From NCBI RefSeq assembly GCF_018861025.1, contig NZ_JAHKQH010000041.1, positions 1 to 64,000 on the forward strand: DNA of 64,000 nt. Direction: 5' to 3'. Source of the stretch: Psychrosphaera sp. B3R10. GTDB lineage: Bacteria > Pseudomonadota > Gammaproteobacteria > Enterobacterales > Alteromonadaceae. The position numbers and the translations under genes are program-made. Below are positions 56,622 through 64,000 of the stretch, piece after piece. The stretch's first letter is position 1; every line of letters begins with the position of its first letter. The notes beneath the pieces were generated by a model that did not search any database, was not told where the DNA came from, and worked only from the letters and a program-made list of their open reading frames with translations.

Positions 56622-56927
56622 GTGTTTAATCAGGTGGTCTTAACGGGCCAAATTTGCAAATCACCCAAGTTTTCTGAAAGTCCTGCAGGCGTAGTTCATG
56701 GTCAATTTTCAATTGAACATCGTTCTATTCAACAGGAAGACGAGTTTAGCCGAAACGCTTATATTCGAATTCATGTTGTAACCTGTGGTGAACAACAAAG
56801 GCAGTTAATACAAAATTTTGTTGTAGGTGATGAAGTTAATGTGAGTGGTTTTTTAAACCGTCACGAAAGTAAAAATGGTCAACCCATTCTTGCACTTCAC
56901 GCTCAACACATTGAAAAACTCAATTAG
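56622..56927 (+). CDS. priB: Primosomal replication protein N
   Basis: Single-stranded-DNA-binding OB-fold protein of the replication restart primosome, 101 residues, of the usual length. NQVVLTGQICKSPKFSESPAG and VHGQFSIEHRS fit PriB. GTG start with TTAGG just upstream. Its place between rpsF and rpsR is conserved in gammaproteobacteria. Confidence 0.95.
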   Translation: MFNQVVLTGQICKSPKFSESPAGVVHGQFSIEHRSIQQEDEFSRNAYIRIHVVTCGEQQRQLIQNFVVGDEVNVSGFLNRHESKNGQPILALHAQHIEKLN

Positions 56928-56936
56928 GAGACTCTA

Positions 56937-57164
56937 ATGGCACGTTATTTTAGACGTCGTAAAGTTTGCCGTTTCAAAGCAGATGGCATCAAAGAGATAG
57001 ATTATAAAGATCTAGCAACTCTACGTAACTATGTTACAGAAAGTGGAAAAATCGTACCTAGCCGTATCACAGGTACAAGTGCAAAGTATCAACGCCAACT
57101 AGCTCGTGCAATCAAACGCTCACGCTTTTTAGCATTGTTGCCTTATACAGATTTACATCAATAA
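56937..57164 (+). CDS. rpsR: 30S ribosomal protein S18
   Basis: A 75-residue basic protein: [20 protein letters not shown], then [20 protein letters not shown] and a basic C-terminus. Partner of S6. Preceded by TAGGAG. Confidence 0.98.
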   Translation: MARYFRRRKVCRFKADGIKEIDYKDLATLRNYVTESGKIVPSRITGTSAKYQRQLARAIKRSRFLALLPYTDLHQ

Positions 57165-57191
57165 GACTGGTAATTAAGAGGTTTAATACAT

Positions 57192-57644
57192 ATGAACGTA
57201 ATCCTTTTAGATAAAGTTGCCAACTTAGGTTCACTTGGTGACAACGTAGTCGTTAAATCTGGCTACGCGCGTAACTACTTATTCCCACAGGGAAAAGCAG
57301 TTCCAGCGACTAAAGGCAATTTAGAGCAATTCGAAGCTCGTCGTGCAGAATTAGAAGCAAAAGTTGCTGAAGAATTAGCTGCCGCTGAAGCTCGCGCTGC
57401 TCAAGTTACTGAGCTTGCAGAAGTGACTATCGCTTCTAAAGCTGGTGACGAAGGTAAACTATTTGGTTCTATCGGAACTCGTGACATCGCTGACGTTATT
57501 TCAGAAGCTGGTGTTGCAGTCGTTAAAGCTGAAGTTAAAATGCCTGAAGGCGCAATCCGTGAAACTGGAGAGTTTGATATCGCTATCCAACTTCACCCAG
57601 AAGTAACTGCGTCTATCAAAATTAACGTTATTGCTGAAGCATAA
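57192..57644 (+). CDS. rplI: 50S ribosomal protein L9
   Basis: A 150-residue two-domain protein: N-terminal rRNA-binding domain ([30 protein letters not shown]), long connecting helix rich in Ala/Glu, and C-terminal domain ([16 protein letters not shown]). Last gene of the operon, closed by the hairpin at 57666-57691. Confidence 0.98.
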   Translation: MNVILLDKVANLGSLGDNVVVKSGYARNYLFPQGKAVPATKGNLEQFEARRAELEAKVAEELAAAEARAAQVTELAEVTIASKAGDEGKLFGSIGTRDIADVISEAGVAVVKAEVKMPEGAIRETGEFDIAIQLHPEVTASIKINVIAEA

Positions 57645-57665
57645 TTAGTTAGTTTTAAAAGTATG

Positions 57666-57694
57666 AATGCCAGTGACTTGTCACTGGCATTTTT
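57666..57694 (+). terminator. Terminator after rplI
   Basis: AATGCCAGTGA (57666-57676) and TCACTGGCATT (57681-57691) are exact complements around CTTG and are followed by further T. Confidence 0.92.
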
Positions 57695-57702
57695 GTATCT
57701 GG

Positions 57703-58452
57703 CTATTGATCTTGCTTTAGCTGCGACTCAGTTGAAAGGTAATACAAACCTAGTACCTCTTCTAATTCCCCTGATTTTTTCATCACCTCGAGTGTGTTGT
57801 TTAATTCTTTAACAAAACTGTCCACCCGCGGATTTACAATACATTCAAAATAGTCAAAAGATTGTAATAATGGACTCAGCTCTTCGTAGTTTAATTTGGA
57901 CATTTGTTTTTTTGTTAAAATAAAACGAAGGTCGGGTAAATAATCAATTAATGCCGCCGCTCTCTTTTTTTGCAACATGCCAATTGCGGCCTGCTGACTT
58001 ACAACGGGAAAAAAATTGATGTGTTTTTGTTCCGTAATATAGTCCCCAAACAAATATCCTCTTTGATGCACAACAAGTTTGTTGTGGAGCTGACTGAGTT
58101 TTGTGTACCTTTCTGGGCCGATAGTGAAGATATACGCAGAAATACTATTAACTTTTGAGCTTAATTGCGTTGGAATGCTGCGGCTTGCCGTTGGGATGGT
58201 CGGGAATATGCAGTCAACAGATCTGTCTTGCAGCTTTTTATTAGAGCGCGAGCTGGGCATATAATTAAGTTCTAAATCGAAATCAATTTTTTTAACGAGA
58301 TGTTTTACTAGTAAATTATAGGGGGCTTTGTCGTTGTTATATTCCATTACATTTGGAATATGAGTTAATGCAATAGAGATTTTTTCCTGCGCATTACTCG
58401 CGGCACTAAAACAACTAGGTAATATTAAAAGCGTTACGAATAATAACTTCAA
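57703..58452 (-). CDS. Solute-binding-protein-like periplasmic protein (SBP_bac_3 type)
   Basis: About 249 residues: signal peptide ending near CFSAASNAQ, then ISIALTHIPNVMEY and the two-lobe layout of family-3 amino-acid-binding proteins (CIFPTIPTASRS, VVHQRGYLFGDYI, AALIDYLPDLRFIL, the latter like the second-lobe hinge). It ends in a typical C-terminal helix (MKKSGELEEVLGLYYL). No transporter genes adjoin it, so it may be an orphan sensor-type binding protein. No ATG is available; I use the TTG at 58452, six bases after GGTGG; a TTG at 58476 is possible. Confidence 0.7.
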   Translation of the reverse strand: MKLLFVTLLILPSCFSAASNAQEKISIALTHIPNVMEYNNDKAPYNLLVKHLVKKIDFDLELNYMPSSRSNKKLQDRSVDCIFPTIPTASRSIPTQLSSKVNSISAYIFTIGPERYTKLSQLHNKLVVHQRGYLFGDYITEQKHINFFPVVSQQAAIGMLQKKRAAALIDYLPDLRFILTKKQMSKLNYEELSPLLQSFDYFECIVNPRVDSFVKELNNTLEVMKKSGELEEVLGLYYLSTESQLKQDQ

Positions 58453-58530
58453 ACTAAACCACCAAATCCAAGGCAACCTTAGTCAGTTTAGTTCAGTTCG
58501 AAAACTTTGCGCGTCTTAATGTGAATAAAA

Positions 58531-58558
58531 AGCCCCATCTCAAAGTTGTTCAGGGGCA
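58531..58558 (-). terminator. Probable terminator after the DUF3083 gene
   Basis: On the minus strand GCCCC and GGGGC (58557-58553 and 58536-58532) close a 16-base loop and are followed by TTTTTATT, just past the stop at 58567. The stem is short. Confidence 0.5.
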
Positions 58559-58566
58559 TATAAATA

Positions 58567-59688
58567 TTACACTTGTTGCATGATATGTTGGTGAACACGA
58601 ATGATAATATCGTCGTTATCTTTTTTCCAATTCACATCGTCAGCAAACTTAGTTACGGTTTGCATCACTTGATTAACAAACTTCCCGTAGTTGTTATTAT
58701 TTTCATCTGACTCGTCAGCGAAAAAGACAAAACGTATTGTGTCTGCTAATTTATCACCGCTCCAATGTACACAGAAACGGCTTTTGTTATTGCTTGGATC
58801 CACACCAATAGATATTAACTCACCTTGTACTTCTGCTGTTTCTGACTCGTCATAACGAACAAACGGTGACAGGCCATTGGCAATTAGTGCCGCTTGGTCA
58901 ATATTGTTTTCACTACATGCGTCTTTAAATATGCTTTCTACTTTTTCATACAATTTAGTGAAAGGCGTATCACAGTTGTAATCAATGTCAGTGCCTTTTA
59001 ATAAACGTCGAGCCATTGGTACACTGGCAATCGCGTAAGTAATTGAGGTGTGTTCACCAATCTTTTGACCTTGGCTTTGATAGCGATCAGCAATTTCACG
59101 GAAACTATGAGTGATAGTTTCTTTATGACCTTTTTCTTTCGTGAATAAATCAAAAGTAAGATGTTGATGGTCGCGTAATTTTATTGCGTTAGGTGCTAAG
59201 CCTATTTTAGCTGAAATGTCTTTAACCGCTTTAAACACGGCATTATGGAACTTGCCAGAATTAAGGCGTAACTCGTCACCGGTTGCTAAAAATAATATTT
59301 TTACTTTTCGAGCTCTAATTGCGTTGTCGTAATAGCTTTTAAATGTGCTGTTATGTTCTGGGCAGTAAAAGAAAAAAGACTGCTGATTACTATGCAGCAC
59401 TTGTTGCTCGCCACTGTAACGTACACGAACAAGTTTGTTATTCGCAACAAAATTAACGTGTGTCAGGCCGTGTTGTTCAACTACTTCAAAAATTTGATGA
59501 GACAATTTTTGGTAAAACTTTTGATATGGCTGGTCTGCATTGGTGTCGATTGTGCCGACAATGGATTCAATTAACTCGTCTGTTAATTGGATTTCAGCCA
59601 AAATATACTGGTTATCGCGTGAGTCACTAGGAATGTAAACTCGGTCACCTGCGCGGTGTTTTCTTAAAATTGATGATGCTCTTCTCAT
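58567..59688 (-). CDS. DUF3083 family protein
   Basis: A 373-residue soluble protein starting MRRASSILRKHRAGDRVYIP with the following SRDNQYILAEI, the N-terminal pattern I associate with DUF3083 proteins of Shewanella and relatives. Other visible blocks are KVKILFLATGDELR, LRDHQHLTFDLF, TYAIASVPMARRL and IRFVFFADESDENN. No catalytic motif recognised; function unknown. Single gene. Confidence 0.72.
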   Translation of the reverse strand: MRRASSILRKHRAGDRVYIPSDSRDNQYILAEIQLTDELIESIVGTIDTNADQPYQKFYQKLSHQIFEVVEQHGLTHVNFVANNKLVRVRYSGEQQVLHSNQQSFFFYCPEHNSTFKSYYDNAIRARKVKILFLATGDELRLNSGKFHNAVFKAVKDISAKIGLAPNAIKLRDHQHLTFDLFTKEKGHKETITHSFREIADRYQSQGQKIGEHTSITYAIASVPMARRLLKGTDIDYNCDTPFTKLYEKVESIFKDACSENNIDQAALIANGLSPFVRYDESETAEVQGELISIGVDPSNNKSRFCVHWSGDKLADTIRFVFFADESDENNNNYGKFVNQVMQTVTKFADDVNWKKDNDDIIIRVHQHIMQQV

Positions 59689-60077
59689 AATTCCCTCTCT
59701 GCTTCTAGGACCAATTGGTTTGAGAAACTAATTTATTTTTATTGTTATAACATGGCGTTAATACGTAAACATCAATTCATTTGACAATTTGCCTGTTGTT
59801 TTTAGACTGAGTTGGAATTGATTAGTTGAACTAGTTTCTACTCTATTATTGTGACATATATGTGTTATTCAAGTTTTATTAACGGTGGAAATCCCAATAT
59901 TAGTGCATCTTGGCTTGAGAGTCAGGTACTGTTTGGTTTAGCCGTCTTTTGCACTATTTAAGCGTAAATATCTCTTGCCGATTTTGGGCAATGTTTGAAT
60001 GGATAAATAGAGCTATTACTCAGTAATGATAGAGTTAATAGGTTAAAATAGTGCCGTCGAATTTACGCAGAGTTGTC
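59689..60077. other. Intergenic region with no recognised feature
   Basis: A 389-base AT-rich gap between the divergent DUF3083 and YitT genes. It presumably holds both promoters. I found no strong hairpin, repeat or small gene in it. Confidence 0.6.
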
Positions 60078-60734
60078 ATGAAAAAAATAGCATTTGAATG
60101 GTACGCAATAGTTGAAGGCTGCTTCTTAGTCGCCCTTGGATTATTCTTTTTACAATCGAGTCATATGATCGTTGGTGGCACTGCAGGTCTTGCCGCACTC
60201 GCAACTAAAAGTTGGGGGTTGTCGATGGGGTTATGGTTCTTCATTGTAAATGCGCCGTTTTTTGTTATCGCTTACCGTCAAATGGGAAAAACGTTTACGT
60301 TAAAAAGTGTGTTTGGCATTGTGTTGGTTTCTATTCTTGCAGATACGATGCAATTGCTCATCTCTTTAAATTCAATCCCTATGTGGCTAGCCTCGTTTAT
60401 CGGCGGCGGTTTAATAGGTGTTGGATTATTGCTGATATTCAAAAATAATGCGTCACTTGGTGGGGTCAATATCCTTGCACTTTTTATTGAGAAAAAATAC
60501 GGCATCCATAGTGGCAAAGTTATTTTATCAATTGATTTGTTAGTCGTGTTATTAGCTCTGACAAGTTATACCGTAGAACAATTGCTGTATTCGACACTTG
60601 GCTTTTTTGTTTTGACTTCGGTTTTAGGCCGTTATCATAAAAAAGCGCCACTGACTCAAAATCACAAAGTGAAGACATCCTCCGTTGCTAATACCGCGGG
60701 TACTGACGTTGATTCCCACGTAAGTCCTGCATAG
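60078..60734 (+). CDS. YitT family membrane protein
   Basis: A 218-residue integral membrane protein with five or six helices. SSHMIVGGTAGLAALATKSWGL is the YitT hallmark, followed by GLWFFIVNAPFFVIAYRQMGKTF and NNASLGGVNILALFIEKKYG. The C-terminal 25 residues are polar. Family function is unsettled; transport is suspected. The ATG at 60078 is preferred over an in-frame GTG 27 bases upstream. Confidence 0.88.
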   Translation: MKKIAFEWYAIVEGCFLVALGLFFLQSSHMIVGGTAGLAALATKSWGLSMGLWFFIVNAPFFVIAYRQMGKTFTLKSVFGIVLVSILADTMQLLISLNSIPMWLASFIGGGLIGVGLLLIFKNNASLGGVNILALFIEKKYGIHSGKVILSIDLLVVLLALTSYTVEQLLYSTLGFFVLTSVLGRYHKKAPLTQNHKVKTSSVANTAGTDVDSHVSPA

Positions 60735-60884
60735 AATTGTATCGTTCGTTCATACTAGGTTAAAAAAGCGGCTTTTGTTGATCTGCATTAGGTTTAGGTG
60801 CGAATAGACAAAAGTCTAATTAACTATTTGTTAATTTCAGACTAGACTGACGCTGGGATAATTTAACAAAAGCGATATAACCAT

Positions 60885-61556
60885 ATGCAGCCAGAAAAAA
60901 TTATTGTTGCGGATGATCATCCATTATTTCGGCAGGCTCTATTAGAAACCTTAAGGTCAAAGTTAACGCATACACAATGGCTTGAAGCCGAAAATGTTAA
61001 TGAGTTAAATACACTTCTGGCCGAAAATACTGATGCGGATTTGTTGTTATTAGATCTCAATATTCCTGGTGCTCATGGCTTTAATACGTTAATCCATGTG
61101 AGGCGTCATTTTCCTCAAATACCAGTTGTTGTTGTTTCTGCATATGATGATGTGGATACTATCTCCTCTGCGATGGAGCATGGTTCGTCGGGTTTTGTTC
61201 CTAAATCAACTCCGGTAGAAACCATCTTTTTGGCTATTAATGAAGTGTTTTCAGGCAATATTTGGACCCCACCTAATTTTTCTGCTCAAACCGCACAATC
61301 AGGAAAATCCGATATTGCAGAACGAATCGCAAGCTTGACGCCACAGCAGTATAAAATTTTGATGATGTTTGCCGAAGGGCTGTTAAACAAACAAATTGCC
61401 TACGATTTACATGTGTCAGAGGCCACGATTAAAGCCCATGCAACTGCTATCTTTAAAAAGTTAAACGTACGAAATCGTACACAGGCGGTTATTACGCTTA
61501 ATGAACTTGATTTATCAGGCACGGCATTTGAAACGGAATTATCTACGTCAAAATAG
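60885..61556 (+). CDS. crbR: LuxR/NarL-family response regulator (CrbR-like)
   Basis: A 223-residue two-component regulator: receiver domain (about 4-120) with DDHPLFR, phosphoacceptor Asp in LLLLDLNIPG, and the conserved SAYDD and PKSTP (Lys); C-terminal LuxR helix-turn-helix (about 145-205; LTPQQYKILMMFAEGLLNKQ, SEATIKAHATAIFKKL). It converges on a CrbS-type sensor kinase 35 bases away, the natural partner. In Vibrio and Pseudomonas relatives this pair turns on acetyl-CoA synthetase (acetate switch). acs is not in this window. Confidence 0.8.
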   Translation: MQPEKIIVADDHPLFRQALLETLRSKLTHTQWLEAENVNELNTLLAENTDADLLLLDLNIPGAHGFNTLIHVRRHFPQIPVVVVSAYDDVDTISSAMEHGSSGFVPKSTPVETIFLAINEVFSGNIWTPPNFSAQTAQSGKSDIAERIASLTPQQYKILMMFAEGLLNKQIAYDLHVSEATIKAHATAIFKKLNVRNRTQAVITLNELDLSGTAFETELSTSK

Positions 61557-61591
61557 TAAGCCTCTAGTATCTTGAATTTGTTGGCAATGGA

Positions 61592-64000
61592 TCAGTCGAC
61601 AAATTGTTTACGAAGCCTTTCAGCTAGTTTGGCATTGATTAGCGCACGAAGTGCTGCTGGCTTAACTAACTTCCTCATAAACCCTAAATCTGCATTCGCG
61701 GCTTTATGCTCTATACCAACCTCGGTTGTCGCAGTTATCAATATTGCCGGTAGATAACGTTCTGAGGTGCTTCTTAGTTCTTCAATTAACTTGATACCTG
61801 TTCGGTCGTTTTCAAGCTGATAATCCACCAAAGCAATGGCTATATCGTCTTTTTGTTGCTGATACTTTTCTTTAGCTTCCGTCGTGGAGGCGGCGCTAAT
61901 TACGTTGCATTGCCAACTTTTAAGTAATTCTACCATCCCATTGAGAACCGCAGGGTCATTATCGATACATAACACAGTTACACCTTGCAAGCTTACACTC
62001 TGCGCAGTAGCGGAGCGTTTTGGCGTTGGTGTAGCAACAGGTGAAGTGAATTGAGGGACCGCTTGCGGGATGGTAATACTAAAATTACAGCCATGACCAC
62101 TTCGAGAGGTTAGTGTTAGAGGGTGGTTGAGGAGTTCAGCTAAACTTTTTGTAATACTCAGCCCCAACCCTAAGCCTTTAGCACCGGATTGCTTGTTGGT
62201 ATTCAATTGGGTGAATTGTTCAAAAACTAGCTGTTGCTTATCCAGTGGAATACCATCGCCATTATCAAGCACTTGAACGACTACATTGTTGCCAGAGCGT
62301 CGAACACCAAGCAGTACTTTGCCAGGCGCAGTATATCGAATCGCATTACCAAGTAAATTTTGCAAGATGCGGCGCAATAAGTGGCGGTCGGATTTAACCC
62401 AAACTTCGGTTTTTACAAATCGTACCTCGACCTGCTGTTTGTCAATGACCGCAGAGAAATCTCGTTTAAGTTCCTCAAATAAGGCTGTTAATGAAAAGCT
62501 GTCGAATTGAGGGTGAATATTACCGCTTTCTATACGGGCGATTTCACCAAGGTTGGCCAACAGGTCGTTAGCCACCTTTAACGAGTCGTTGATATTGTTA
62601 ACCTGCACCAGTTGTTCGTCGGTTAACTCTGGTTGACTCGCCAAAGCAGATGTAAACAAACGGGCAGCTTCAAGGGGCTGCATTAGGTCATGACTTACGG
62701 CATTTAGATATTGACTCTTTTTGATATGAGCGGTTTCTGATCTTTCCCGCGCGACTTCAAGCTCCCGATTGGTTTCTTCTAGCTTTTGCGTGCGCTCGAT
62801 AACTCGGCTTTCGAGATCTAGATTAGCTTCTTTAAGGTATCGTTCGGCTTGACGGTACGTTGTGATGTCAGTGAACAACATCACAAAACCACCGTCAGGC
62901 AGAGGGTTACCTTGGATACTAATGACCTTGCCATTGTTATGTTGGCGCTCTGAATTATGGGGACTACCCTGCTTTAAGAAATTGACTCGGCGAGCGACTT
63001 GTTTGTCAACGTCGCCCGGGCCTGTAAGGCCTTTTTCAACGTTAAAGCGGATAAGGGGTTCGATAGGGCATCCGACATAAAGTAGCTCTTTTGGGTATTC
63101 AAACAATTCGACATATCGTTTATTCCAAGCCACAAGGTTTAAGTCACCGTCGACAATGGAGATACCCTCACTGGCGTTTTCAATCGCACTTTGCAGTAAA
63201 TTTTTACTAAATTCCAAGCGTTGTGCAGATGCGTCTTCAACTAACAAAGCGAGTTCATTGAGTGCAATATCCCGACCTTCGAGTGCTGAATGCAACACAA
63301 GGCGGGCAGAGGATGACCCCATTACACTGGCAAGCGTTTGTTCAGTGTGTTCAATGAGTTTTTGAATATAAACCTGTTTACTAAGATGTTTTTTATTATT
63401 GTATTGGTTAAATTTTTCAAATTTACTGCGTGCTGACGATTCACCTACAAACCGCGCCATTAAAGCGACTAGCTCGGCTTCATTTAACTGACGGTATTTG
63501 GGGGAGCTAACCACGAGCTTAGTGGATTGTTCGAAAAACAAGGCGCTTTGCACGCGCTCTTGCACGCTAGGGCGGGTGAATTGCGACACCAGCCACATGA
63601 CAAAAATATTAGAGGTTAGACTGAGTAAGGTAATTATAGTGTAACTCGGAACTGGTGCCTCTTGGAAAGGATGAGCATAAAGCCCAAGTTCTGGTAGAAA
63701 GTTTAGTGCGAGCCACATACTAAAGCCCACCACAATACCGCTATAAACCCCTTTTAGGGTGACACTCCGAGAGTAAAAAGCGGTGATTAGTGCTGGGGTG
63801 AGTTGACCAATTGCGCCAAAGGCAATTTCACCTAGTGCCGAAAGAGTATCTGGTGAAGCAAAATAGAATGCGCCATAGCCCAGCATGATCACGACAAAGA
63901 CGAGCACCTTACGAACGTTAAGAAGTCGCACTCTAAATGTATCAAAATCGGTATCCGACTTACCTGTAGATTTAAATAAAATTGGGAATACAATCTCATT
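61592..64000 (-). CDS. crbS: Hybrid sensor kinase with SLC5-type transporter domain (CrbS-like), partial
   Basis: The frame is open to the right edge, so the N-terminus is outside the window; 803 codons are visible. Visible order: the last SLC5 (sodium:solute symporter) helices (FASPDTLSALGEIAFGAIGQ, LTPALITAFY), a helical linker, a PAS domain (about 255-380 from the internal GTG at 63931; ASEGISIVDGDLNLVAWNKRY), coiled coil, HisKA with the phospho-His in LNAVSHDLMQPL, HATPase (DNGDGIPLDKQQ, GLGLGLSI), and a receiver domain (CIDNDP, ALVDYQLE). It is convergent with the CrbR-like regulator. The domain set matches CrbS, which senses acetate-related metabolism. Confidence 0.88.
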   Translation of the reverse strand, partial: NEIVFPILFKSTGKSDTDFDTFRVRLLNVRKVLVFVVIMLGYGAFYFASPDTLSALGEIAFGAIGQLTPALITAFYSRSVTLKGVYSGIVVGFSMWLALNFLPELGLYAHPFQEAPVPSYTIITLLSLTSNIFVMWLVSQFTRPSVQERVQSALFFEQSTKLVVSSPKYRQLNEAELVALMARFVGESSARSKFEKFNQYNNKKHLSKQVYIQKLIEHTEQTLASVMGSSSARLVLHSALEGRDIALNELALLVEDASAQRLEFSKNLLQSAIENASEGISIVDGDLNLVAWNKRYVELFEYPKELLYVGCPIEPLIRFNVEKGLTGPGDVDKQVARRVNFLKQGSPHNSERQHNNGKVISIQGNPLPDGGFVMLFTDITTYRQAERYLKEANLDLESRVIERTQKLEETNRELEVARERSETAHIKKSQYLNAVSHDLMQPLEAARLFTSALASQPELTDEQLVQVNNINDSLKVANDLLANLGEIARIESGNIHPQFDSFSLTALFEELKRDFSAVIDKQQVEVRFVKTEVWVKSDRHLLRRILQNLLGNAIRYTAPGKVLLGVRRSGNNVVVQVLDNGDGIPLDKQQLVFEQFTQLNTNKQSGAKGLGLGLSITKSLAELLNHPLTLTSRSGHGCNFSITIPQAVPQFTSPVATPTPKRSATAQSVSLQGVTVLCIDNDPAVLNGMVELLKSWQCNVISAASTTEAKEKYQQQKDDIAIALVDYQLENDRTGIKLIEELRSTSERYLPAILITATTEVGIEHKAANADLGFMRKLVKPAALRALINAKLAERLRKQFVD

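Overview
The window reads as chromosomal core-genome DNA of a marine gammaproteobacterium of the order Alteromonadales (Colwelliaceae/Pseudoalteromonadaceae-like). The reasons are the conserved blocks (trxA/rhlB/gppA, ubiEJB next to tatABC and hemB, rpsF-priB-rpsR-rplI), a stand-alone second EF-G of the Vibrio/Shewanella type, DUF3083 and DUF5610 proteins, a CrbS/CrbR acetate-switch pair, many c-di-GMP genes and AT-rich base composition judged by eye. No rRNA, tRNA, CRISPR array, transposase or integrase gene was seen. All family assignments come from reading motifs; no database search was run.

Layout. 1-674: non-coding, with an 18-bp inverted repeat. 675-6168: TPR-GGDEF sensor, HIT protein, then trxA divergent from rhlB-gppA. 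6341-14878: almost all on the minus strand: ubiE-ubiJ-ubiB, tatA-tatB-tatC plus a small periplasmic protein, then a membrane diguanylate cyclase that overlaps hemB. A plus-strand beta-barrel-like gene sits between ubiB and tatA. 15035-18632: a LapG-like/LapD-like pair facing a diguanylate cyclase. 18882-23259: tightly packed unit of TetR regulator, DUF885 lipoprotein, K+ channel and tesB, convergent with plsB. 25953-26570: lexA with two SOS boxes. 26813-34691: maoP, a large uncharacterised membrane protein, a YjbR protein, a DUF5610 protein and a CHASE2 adenylate cyclase. 34956-40484: small membrane protein, repeat lipoprotein, rluF, EAL-HDOD protein and EF-G2.

40651-52485 is a cobalamin locus. 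A plus-strand operon behind a cobalamin riboswitch encodes an ABC importer (btuD, btuC, btuF) and late assembly/salvage enzymes (cobT, cobS, cobU, cobQ, btuR). It converges on a minus-strand operon behind a second cobalamin riboswitch that encodes a BtuB-like TonB-dependent receptor and a predicted surface lipoprotein. The logic is outer-membrane uptake (BtuB plus lipoprotein), periplasmic capture (BtuF), inner-membrane import (BtuCD), then adenosylation and lower-ligand attachment, with both arms shut off by cobalamin.

52689-64000: DUF6491 lipoprotein, amidohydrolase, another diguanylate cyclase, the rpsF-priB-rpsR-rplI operon, a solute-binding-like protein, DUF3083, a YitT-family protein, and CrbR convergent with CrbS, which runs off the right edge.

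The most interesting items are (i) a LapG-like periplasmic protein with no cysteine at all, next to a LapD-like receptor that also lacks the tryptophan used by LapD to hold LapG, suggesting a repurposed non-proteolytic Lap switch; (ii) a riboswitch-controlled BtuB-lipoprotein pair reminiscent of Bacteroidetes BtuB-BtuG; and (iii) a lipoprotein made of exact 18-residue DGSG repeats that stops in mid-motif.
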